This document shows positions 8,795-15,334 of a stretch of 64,000 bases of DNA, one piece after another. A program made the translations under genes and the position numbers. The stretch is from JBPCMN01 sp013695115 (GTDB taxonomy: Bacteria > Actinomycetota > Acidimicrobiia > IMCC26256 > JACDBD01), in assembly GCA_051002235.1 (NCBI GenBank), contig JBPCMN010000038.1, positions 62,001-126,000 on the forward strand, read 5' to 3'. The notes beneath the pieces are model-generated. The model was not told where the DNA came from, searched no databases, and worked only from the letters and a program-made list of their open reading frames with translations. The stretch's first letter is position 1. Every line of letters starts with the position of its first letter.

Positions 8795-9627
8795 GCACCA
8801 GAGAGGACGAGCTCGAGGCTCAGCATCCCGCGGCCGACGAGCCCGACGAGCCCGACGAGAGCCCGGAGGGCGACGCACCCGAGACGCCGGTGGCCGGCGA
8901 CGGCGGCGAGCCGCCGGCGGTGCCTCCGCCCGCGCTCGAGGCCGGTCCCGCGCTGCCCGATCCCGTGCGCGACCGATTGCTGCTCCCGCTCCTGTTGCCG
9001 CTCACGGCGATGGCGGCGATCGCGCTGTACGTCCTCAACATCTCCCGGGTGTTCCTCGCCGGTGGTAACGGTGCCGCTTCGGTCGTGACCGGGACGCTCG
9101 TCACGGTCGCGATCCTCGTCGGCGCCACCGTCATCTCGGCCAGCCCGCGGCTGCGGTCATCGACGCTGACGATGACGCTCGCGCTGATGATGGTCGTCGT
9201 CGTGTCGGCCGGCCTGATCACGCTCGGGCCCAGCGAAGATCACGGGGAGGGTGAAGCCGGCGGCTACCAGCAGCCCGAGGGTCCGCCCACGGCGACGCTC
9301 GAGGTCGACGCCCTCCCGAGCCTCAAGTTCCAGGCGGACGAGTTCACGACGCCGGGCGGGATCCTCGAGTTCATCTACGTCGACCAGGGCGGTTCCCACA
9401 CGCTGCTCTTCGACGAAGAGGAGTTCGCCGGCTTCCAGCTCGCTGTTCCCGAAGGCCCGAAGAAGGGCAAGGTCGAGATCAGGGAAGGCGAGTACACGAT
9501 CTACTGCAGCGTCCCCGGCCACCGACCAGCCGGGATGGAGGCCACGCTGATCGTCACGCCGCCGCCACCGGGGGCAGGAGCACCGCCACCCGAGGCCGGC
9601 GCCCCGACCACGACTGCCGCCCCCTAG
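8791..9627 (+). CDS. Membrane-anchored cupredoxin domain protein
   Basis: Predicted type 1 copper protein facing outside the cell. The first 60 residues are acidic and proline-rich, then three membrane helices (about residues 65-150), then a cupredoxin domain whose ligands are visible: His in GGSHTLLF and the Cys/His/Met set in YCSVPGHRPAGM. A Pro/Ala/Thr-rich tail ends the protein. The GTG overlaps the ctaG stop (GTGA). As the last gene of the oxidase operon it may shuttle electrons to, or copper into, the oxidase. Its stop lies tail-to-tail with the next gene, sharing CTAG. Confidence 0.85.
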   Translation: MSTREDELEAQHPAADEPDEPDESPEGDAPETPVAGDGGEPPAVPPPALEAGPALPDPVRDRLLLPLLLPLTAMAAIALYVLNISRVFLAGGNGAASVVTGTLVTVAILVGATVISASPRLRSSTLTMTLALMMVVVVSAGLITLGPSEDHGEGEAGGYQQPEGPPTATLEVDALPSLKFQADEFTTPGGILEFIYVDQGGSHTLLFDEEEFAGFQLAVPEGPKKGKVEIREGEYTIYCSVPGHRPAGMEATLIVTPPPPGAGAPPPEAGAPTTTAAP

Positions 9628-10544
9628 GGCGCGGCGGCGGCGCGGGGGACCGGCGCGGTCTGGGGCACCATCACCCGCACCGCACCAGGAACGGCCTCGA
9701 GGCGGGCGGGCAACCGACCGATGCGCTCGCCGCTGCCGTAGAGCTCGATGGGCAACCTCGGGTCGAGTGACTCGATGCTCACCTCACGGCCGCGCAGCAT
9801 GACCACCGCCGGGTGCGCGACGTGCGTGCCCCGGAACACCTTGGGGAAGCTGCGCAGGAACTCCAGGCGCGACACCGGGCCGACCACGCACACGTCGAGC
9901 TGACCGTCGTCGAGCTCGGCCCCGGGCGTGATCTTCATCCCGCCCGCGTAGCAGCGGGCGTTCCCGACCGCGAGGAGCCACGCCTCCATATCCCGGATCG
10001 CGCCGTCGACCGTCAGTCGGAAGCGATGGGGGCGGTACGTCACCAGGGTCCGCATCACCGCCAGCACGTAGAGGGCGGTGCCGCCGACCCAGCGCACGCC
10101 GTTGGCCCAGCGGTTGGCCTCGGAGTCGAAGCCGGTGTTCGCCACCGACGCGAACCATGCCGTGGTCCCGCCCGCCTCGGCCCGGCCCAGGTCGACGGAG
10201 CCGAGGCGGCCGGTCTCGAGCAGTCGCACCGCCTCGAGCGGGCGGCGAAGGTCGAGCCCGAGGTGACGGGCGAAGTCGTTTCCCGCGCCGGTGGGCACCA
10301 TGGCAAGGACACCGCCGGTCTCGGCGGCGAGGCCGGCGAGCTCGCTGACCGTGCCGTCCCCGCCGCACGCCACCACGCCGTGACCTGCGTCGAAGGCGCG
10401 GCGGGCGGTCGCCCGGGCGTCATCGAAGTCGGTCGAGACGCTGACGTCGACGTCGACGCGCTCGAACGCGTCGGTGAGGCGCGGGAGCAACTTGCGGGTG
10501 CGGCCGCGACCCGCGCTCGGGTTCACCACCGCCGTCCAGCGCAC
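9624..10544 (-). CDS. Diacylglycerol/lipid kinase family protein
   Basis: Soluble lipid kinase of the DAGK_cat family that phosphorylates diacylglycerol or a related lipid. The nucleotide loop GGDGTVSELAG and the GTGAGNDFARHLG segment are characteristic. I chose the GTG at 10544 (product begins VRWTAVVNPSAGRGR, the canonical family N-terminus); upstream in-frame sequence is the intergenic repeat. Length 306 residues, normal for the family. Its stop codon interlocks with that of the cupredoxin gene, so the two are convergent. Confidence 0.9.
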   Translation of the reverse strand: MRWTAVVNPSAGRGRTRKLLPRLTDAFERVDVDVSVSTDFDDARATARRAFDAGHGVVACGGDGTVSELAGLAAETGGVLAMVPTGAGNDFARHLGLDLRRPLEAVRLLETGRLGSVDLGRAEAGGTTAWFASVANTGFDSEANRWANGVRWVGGTALYVLAVMRTLVTYRPHRFRLTVDGAIRDMEAWLLAVGNARCYAGGMKITPGAELDDGQLDVCVVGPVSRLEFLRSFPKVFRGTHVAHPAVVMLRGREVSIESLDPRLPIELYGSGERIGRLPARLEAVPGAVRVMVPQTAPVPRAAAAP

Positions 10545-10556
10545 AAGGCGAGCGTA

Positions 10557-10643
10557 CTTTTCCGCTCGCGGCGCCTCCGGCGCCGGGCCGCTCGGGCCAC
10601 GGCTGGGGCGGCGCAGGATACCTGCGCCGCTGATCCTCGCCTC
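10557..10643 (-). repeat. 87-nt hairpin-rich intergenic repeat, copy A
   Basis: Read on the minus strand, this stretch matches 27451-27537 (plus strand) without gaps: 75 of the first 80 bases are identical. It holds a hairpin GGCGCAGG-TAT-CCTGCGCC and a hairpin GGCGCC-GGA-GGCGCC. The differences from copy B include the middle of both loops, while these stems are conserved. It lies 12 nt upstream of the dagK start. It may be a REP-like element or a structured leader. Confidence 0.85.
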
Positions 10644-10650
10644 CTCCCGA

Positions 10651-10656
10651 TAGGTT
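10651..10656 (+). promoter_or_regulatory. -10 element of uppS (leaderless)
   Basis: TAGGTT fits TAnnnT and ends 6 nt before the GTG start of uppS, so transcription would begin at or next to the start codon. No good -35 is visible 16-18 nt upstream. Confidence 0.55.
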
Positions 10657-10662
10657 CGTGGC

Positions 10663-11394
10663 GTGACCGAGGCGTCGCTCGACCCCGCGCGCATCCCCCG
10701 TCACGTGGCGATCGTGATGGACGGCAACGGTCGGTGGGCCCAGCGCAAGGGCCTCAAGCGCACCGAGGGCCACGCCGCCGGCGAGGAAGCGCTGTTCGAC
10801 ACCGTGCACGGAGCGCTCGACATCGGGCTGCGGTGGATGACCGTGTTCGCGTTCTCGACCGAGAACTGGCGGCGCCCGCTCGACGAGGTGCGCTTCATCA
10901 TGAACTTCAACGAAGGCCTGCTGTTGGAGCGACGGGAGGAGCTCGACGAGCTCGGGGTGCGCGTCCGGTTCATCGGACGCCGGGGCGGACGAGTCCCCGG
11001 TCGCGTCCGCCGCCGGATCGACGAGACCGAGTCGCTCACCGAACGAAACAAGCGCATGACGCTGACGTTCGCATTCAATTACGGCGGGCGGGCCGAGCTC
11101 GTCGACGCGGCTCGCTCCATCGCCCGCGAGGCTCGCGCCCGACGCCTCGATCCCGACAAGATCAACGACAAGACCATCGCCCGCCACCTCTACGCCCCTG
11201 ACATGCCCGATCCCGACCTGCTCGTGCGCACGTCGGGCGAGTTTCGGATCTCCAACTACTTACTGTGGGAGCTGGCCTACGCCGAGCTGGTGTTCACCGA
11301 CGTCCTGTGGCCCGACTTCCGCCGCGAGCACCTGTATGACGCCATCCGCGAGTACCAGCGGCGGGAGCGGCGGTTCGGCGGCGTCGACGAGTAG
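10663..11394 (+). CDS. uppS: Isoprenyl (polyprenyl diphosphate) synthase
   Basis: Cis-prenyltransferase that makes the long-chain polyprenyl diphosphate lipid carrier for peptidoglycan synthesis. The family motifs are complete: MDGNGRWA near the N-terminus, FSTENW, and RTSGEFRISNYLLWELAY followed by WPDFR near the C-terminus. It is 243 residues long, the usual size. The GTG start is placed 6 nt after a TAGGTT -10 element. The product chain length (C50 or C55) cannot be told by eye. Confidence 0.94.
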   Translation: MTEASLDPARIPRHVAIVMDGNGRWAQRKGLKRTEGHAAGEEALFDTVHGALDIGLRWMTVFAFSTENWRRPLDEVRFIMNFNEGLLLERREELDELGVRVRFIGRRGGRVPGRVRRRIDETESLTERNKRMTLTFAFNYGGRAELVDAARSIAREARARRLDPDKINDKTIARHLYAPDMPDPDLLVRTSGEFRISNYLLWELAYAELVFTDVLWPDFRREHLYDAIREYQRRERRFGGVDE

Positions 11395-11416
11395 TTAGAA
11401 GGGACGAGCAACGGCC

Positions 11417-11497
11417 ATCCTCGGACAGGGGGGGCGGGTCCTCCGGCCCCCGGACTGCCAGCTGCGTGCGGGAGCGGCGAGGAAGCGAGGAGTATCC
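11417..11497 (+). repeat. Hairpin repeat flanking recO, left copy
   Basis: About 80 nt with a G/C-rich hairpin followed by CTGCGTGCGGGAGC and a GCGAG/GAAGCGAG segment. The reverse complement of 12264-12345 aligns with it closely, including an identical CTGCGTGCGGGAGC core. The two copies therefore bracket recO as an inverted pair. Confidence 0.75.
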
Positions 11498-11511
11498 GAC
11501 ATGGGTGTAAC

Positions 11512-11517
11512 TACACT
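11512..11517 (+). promoter_or_regulatory. -10 element of recO (leaderless)
   Basis: TACACT, matching TAnnnT, lies 6 nt before the GTG start of recO, which fits a leaderless transcript. The -35 region overlaps the end of the left repeat and has no recognisable hexamer. Confidence 0.55.
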
Positions 11518-11523
11518 CGTGTC

Positions 11524-12258
11524 GTGCCTTTGTACCGGGATCGGGGGGTAGTGCTCCGCACCATCAAGCTCGGCGAGGCCGACCGGATCGTCAGCATCCT
11601 CACCCAGGGCAACGGGAAGATCCGGGCCGTCGCCAAGGGCATCCGCCGACCCGGTAGTCGCTTCGGTGCCCGGCTCGAGCCCACCAGCCACGTCGCGCTG
11701 CAGTGCTACCAGGGCCGCGAGCTCGACGTGGTGACCCAGGTCGAGACCATCGACGCCTTCCGACCGCTGCGCGAGCACTACGGCTCGCTCACCCACGCGG
11801 TGTCGATGCTGGAAGCGGCTGACTCGGTCGCCCAGGAGCGCGAGCGCAACCAGCCGCTGTACCGGATGCTCGTCGGCGGGCTTCGCACGCTCGCCACCAA
11901 CCCGTCGCCGCTGGTCGCGCCGGCGTTCTTCTGGAAGCTGCTGAGCCTCGAGGGCTTCCACCCGATCCTCGATGGGTGCGCCCGCTGCGGCGCCCCCGGG
12001 GACGACGAGGGGGGCGGGCCGTTCCCCGGCTTCGACTTCGGCGAGGGTGGCGTGCTGTGCGAGGGGTGCGCCCGCTTCGGCGGGCGGAGGATGCGGCCCG
12101 CCGCGCTCGCGTTGCTGCGGCGCATCCTCGGTGGCGCGCTGGCGGGCGCGCTCGCCGACCCCGGTGGGGGAGAGGTCGTGGTCGAGGTCGAGCGACTCGG
12201 GGTGGGCGCGCTCGAGTACCACCTCGAGCGGCGCCTGCGCAGCGCCGCGCTCTTCTAG
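11524..12258 (+). CDS. recO: DNA repair protein RecO
   Basis: Mediator of the RecFOR pathway; anneals strands and loads RecA. The N-terminal OB fold begins LYRDRGVVLRTIKLGEADRI, the canonical RecO start, and a C-terminal zinc-finger-like pair CARCGAP and CEGCARF is present. Length 244 residues. The GTG at 11524 is supported by the protein match and by the TACACT hexamer 6 nt upstream. The gene stands alone between two inverted copies of an intergenic repeat. Confidence 0.92.
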   Translation: MPLYRDRGVVLRTIKLGEADRIVSILTQGNGKIRAVAKGIRRPGSRFGARLEPTSHVALQCYQGRELDVVTQVETIDAFRPLREHYGSLTHAVSMLEAADSVAQERERNQPLYRMLVGGLRTLATNPSPLVAPAFFWKLLSLEGFHPILDGCARCGAPGDDEGGGPFPGFDFGEGGVLCEGCARFGGRRMRPAALALLRRILGGALAGALADPGGGEVVVEVERLGVGALEYHLERRLRSAALF

Positions 12259-12263
12259 CTCTC

Positions 12264-12345
12264 CTGGTCGCGCTCGCTTCGCTCGCTGCTCCCGCACGCA
12301 GCCGGCGGTCCGGGGCCGGGGAACCCGGCCCCCTCGTAGGCGTAT
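12264..12345 (-). repeat. Hairpin repeat flanking recO, right copy
   Basis: Minus-strand copy of the 11417-11497 element, starting six bases after the recO stop. On the minus strand it reads GGGGCCGGG-TTC-CCCGGCCCC (a 9-bp perfect hairpin), then the shared CTGCGTGCGGGAGC core, then GCGAGCGAAGCGAGCG. It could act as a terminator for recO. Confidence 0.75.
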
Positions 12346-12353
12346 GGCAGCTT

Positions 12354-12739
12354 CTATCGGGCGCGCGCGAGTGCCCGGCGGAGTTGGGCCTTCGTCATCT
12401 TCGATCGTCCCGGGATGCCCAGCCGCTGCGCCCGGGCGTACAGCTCGTCGCGAGTTCCCGCGTGCCCTCCCTGAGGCTGCCGGCCGGGAGGAAGGGCCCG
12501 GGGAGACGCGACCGTGAGCGCGGTCCGGCGCAGGCCCCTCGGTGTCAGCGACACGCCCGCGCGACGGGCGAGGAAGCCGAAGCAGAACGCGACCGTGACA
12601 ACGATCGCGGCGAGGAGCGCGACCAGGAGGGGAAGATGCTCGGGATGACCGCGCCGACGACCTCTGCTGTCGCCAGCACATCGTGCGTCCGGGCGTGCTC
12701 GGTCGCGCGGCGACGCATGAACGTTCGGAACCGGGCCAT
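12354..12739 (-). pseudogene. Small membrane protein with Rho-N/SAP-like C-terminus, broken by a frameshift
   Basis: Two minus-strand frames form one sensible protein. The N-terminal part begins MARFRTFMRRRATEHARTH at 12739 and runs to IPSIFP; the other frame continues as a membrane helix (LLVALLAAIVVTVAFCFGF) and ends in DELYARAQRLGIPGRSKMTK, a Rho-N/SAP-like fold. The switch falls at the G run 12629-12632 (plus strand); one extra G would restore a 129-residue frame. A homopolymer sequencing or assembly error is as likely as a true mutation. If the frameshift is real, the C-terminal fragment could still start at the GTG at 12554. Function unknown. Confidence 0.6.
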
Positions 12740-12800
12740 CGCCGGCAGCCTAAAAGTTCCGAAGGCAGCGCCGAAAACGCCCCCGACTACGATCCCCGTG

Positions 12801-14114
12801 ATGGCAAAGGCCGACCTGATGGACCGCGTGGTCAACCTGTGCAAGCGGCGCGGTCTGGTGTTCCCGTCGAGCGAAATCTACGGCGGCTTCCGGTCGACCT
12901 GGGACTACGGGCCGCTGGGCGTCCTGCTCAAGCGCAACGTCAAGGACGCGTGGTGGCGCTCGATGGTGCAACTGCGTGACGACATCGTCGGCCTCGACGC
13001 CGCCATCCTCATGGCGCCCAAGGTGTGGGAGGCGAGCGGCCACCTCGCGACCTTTACCGACCCGTTGGTCGACTGCCGCAACTGCAAAGAGCGCTTCCGG
13101 GCCGATCACCTGCCCGAGTCGGGGGCTTGCCCCAACTGCGGCGCGAAGGGCTCGTTCACCGAAGCCCGCCAGTTCCACCTGATGTTCAAGACCCACGTCG
13201 GCCCGGTGGAGGACGAGGCGTCGGTCGCGTACCTCCGCCCCGAGACGGCGCAGGGCATCTTCGTCAACTTCCTCAACGTGCAGACCACGACGCGCAAGAA
13301 GCCGCCGTTCGGGATCGCCCAGATCGGCAAGTCGTTCCGCAACGAGATCACGCCCGGGAACTTCATCTTCCGGACCCGTGAGTTCGAACAGATGGAGATG
13401 GAGTACTTCGTCCCACCCGAGGACGGGCCCCGCTGGTACGAGTACTGGTGCCAGGAGCGGCTGCGCTGGTTCGTCGACCTCGGGATCCCCGAGGACCAGC
13501 TCCGCCTGCGTCCCCACGACGCCGATGAGCTGTCGCACTACTCGGCGGGTACGTCCGACGTCGAGTACCGGTACCCCTGGGGATGGGGCGAGCTCGAGGG
13601 CGTCGCCAACCGCACCGACTTCGACCTCACCCAGCACGCCCAGTTCTCGGGGCAGGACCTTACCTACTACGACCAGGACGCCGACCGCCGCTATGTGCCC
13701 CACGTGATCGAGCCGGCATTGGGCGCCGATCGCGCCCTCCTCGCCTTCCTGCTGGCGGCGTACTCCGAGGAGGAGGTGCGGGGGGAGAAGCGCACGCTCC
13801 TGCGCCTCGACCCCCGTCTCGCCCCGATCAAGGTGGCGGTGTTGCCGTTGTCGCGCAACGAGAAGCTCAATCCCGTCGCCGAGGAGGTGGCGGCGTCGCT
13901 CCGCCCGCACTTCATGATCGACGTCGACACCGCCGGGTCGATCGGCCGCCGCTACCGGCGCCAGGACGAGGTCGGCACGCCGTTGTGTGTGACCGTCGAC
14001 TTCGACACGCTCGACGACAAGGCGGTGACGGTCCGCGACCGCGACTCCATGAGCCAGGACCGTGTCCCCGTCGACGAGCTGCTGGCCACGCTCCAGGAAC
14101 GGTTGCCGGCATGA
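12801..14114 (+). CDS. glyS: Glycine--tRNA ligase (alpha2 type)
   Basis: Class II aminoacyl-tRNA synthetase that charges tRNA-Gly; this is the single-chain homodimeric form. The N-terminus LCKRRGLVFPSSEIYGG is diagnostic, a zinc-binding pair CRNC/CPNCG follows, and the glycine-binding segment DFDLTQHAQFSGQDL is intact. Length 437 residues. The ATG at 12801 is preceded by TACGAT 7 nt upstream, another leaderless-type arrangement. The stop overlaps the start of the J-like/RDD gene (ATGA). Confidence 0.95.
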   Translation: MAKADLMDRVVNLCKRRGLVFPSSEIYGGFRSTWDYGPLGVLLKRNVKDAWWRSMVQLRDDIVGLDAAILMAPKVWEASGHLATFTDPLVDCRNCKERFRADHLPESGACPNCGAKGSFTEARQFHLMFKTHVGPVEDEASVAYLRPETAQGIFVNFLNVQTTTRKKPPFGIAQIGKSFRNEITPGNFIFRTREFEQMEMEYFVPPEDGPRWYEYWCQERLRWFVDLGIPEDQLRLRPHDADELSHYSAGTSDVEYRYPWGWGELEGVANRTDFDLTQHAQFSGQDLTYYDQDADRRYVPHVIEPALGADRALLAFLLAAYSEEEVRGEKRTLLRLDPRLAPIKVAVLPLSRNEKLNPVAEEVAASLRPHFMIDVDTAGSIGRRYRRQDEVGTPLCVTVDFDTLDDKAVTVRDRDSMSQDRVPVDELLATLQERLPA

Positions 14115-15220
14115 GTAACGGGGATGGCGACGACCGGACGCACTACGACGTGATCGGGGTCGATCCCGACGCGTCGAAGGAAGACATCCGGGCCGCGTAC
14201 CGCGACCGGCTCGAGGAGCTCGCCGAGGACGTCGGCACCTCCGACGATGCCCGGGCCGAGACCGCCCGGCTCAATGGCGCGTGGCAGGTGCTGAGCGACC
14301 CGTACCAGCGCGAGCGGTACGACGACAGCGAGGGGATCGACACCGACGCCGAGGACCGGGCCGACGACGAGGACGAGGACGACGGTGACGGCGACGACGG
14401 TGACGAGGGGCGCGCCCCCGCCCGCCGCCAGCGGCCGGCGCGTGACCGCGCCCGGGGTCGGGACGACGCCGCGGCCCAACGGATCTCGCTGTTCTCGGCC
14501 GAGCCCGTGGATACGCCGCCGACGTGGCCGGCCGGGTTCCGCCCGCCGCCGCCGCGGGCCCGGGTGATCGCGATGGTGATCGACCTGGCCGTGCTGTTCG
14601 TGCTGGTCCTCACCGTGCAGACCGTGGGCGCCCGGGTCATCGACAGCGTGTACGAGGAGCAGACTCACTCGCGCGATGTCCTCGGCGATCGCATCAACCA
14701 GGCCGAGGACGTCAAGGAGCGGGCCGAGAACCGTGCCGAAGCCGCCGAGGAGGACATCGAGCGGGCGAAGCGGGATGGCGACGATGCCGCCCTCGAGCAG
14801 GCGCGTGCCGAGAAGCTGGCCGCCGATGACGAGATCGACCGCCAGGAGCGGATCATCGACGGGAAAGAAGACAGGATCGCCGACCTCGAGAGTGAGCTCG
14901 TCCCGGCGCAGCTCGCGCTGACCGGCGCGATCCTCGTCCTCGCCCTGCTGTACCTCGTCCCGTCGAGCGTCGTCAGCGGGCGCACCCTCGGGAAGCAGCT
15001 GCTGGGTATCCGGGTCATCAACGCCGACGGCACTCGCCTCGGCCTGCGGGGCGCGCTCTACCACTACGGCGCCCCGGTGTTGGTCGCGCTGATGTTCTCG
15101 CCCATCCTCGGCCAGCTGGTCGTGTTCATCGTGCTCATCGGCGTGCTCACGTGGCCGCGCAACCCCAACCGCCAGGGGCTGCACGACCGCCTCGCTGGCA
15201 CGCTCGTCGTCGACGGCTGA
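14111..15220 (+). CDS. J-domain-like/RDD membrane protein with coiled-coil insertion
   Basis: A composite protein I do not recognise as a named family. Residues about 10-78 look like a DnaJ domain (HYDVIGVDPDASKEDIRAAY through LSDPYQRERYDD), but the HPD motif needed to stimulate DnaK is absent. A strongly acidic Asp/Glu stretch and an Arg-rich stretch follow. Then an RDD-type membrane module with one helix, a roughly 90-residue charged coiled coil, and two or three helices ending GLHDRLAGTLVVDG. The coiled coil sits between the first and second RDD helices. The start overlaps glyS by 4 nt. Role unknown; a scaffold at the membrane is possible. Confidence 0.8.
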   Translation: MSNGDGDDRTHYDVIGVDPDASKEDIRAAYRDRLEELAEDVGTSDDARAETARLNGAWQVLSDPYQRERYDDSEGIDTDAEDRADDEDEDDGDGDDGDEGRAPARRQRPARDRARGRDDAAAQRISLFSAEPVDTPPTWPAGFRPPPPRARVIAMVIDLAVLFVLVLTVQTVGARVIDSVYEEQTHSRDVLGDRINQAEDVKERAENRAEAAEEDIERAKRDGDDAALEQARAEKLAADDEIDRQERIIDGKEDRIADLESELVPAQLALTGAILVLALLYLVPSSVVSGRTLGKQLLGIRVINADGTRLGLRGALYHYGAPVLVALMFSPILGQLVVFIVLIGVLTWPRNPNRQGLHDRLAGTLVVDG

Positions 15221-15334
15221 CATCGCGTTTCTCCGGGCCCGGCGCGGCCCCGTAGTCTTCTCCCGATGGGAGCGGCACAACCCAGCCACGACCGATCCAC
15301 GTGGCGTCCGAGCGAGCGAGCGAGGCAATAGAGG

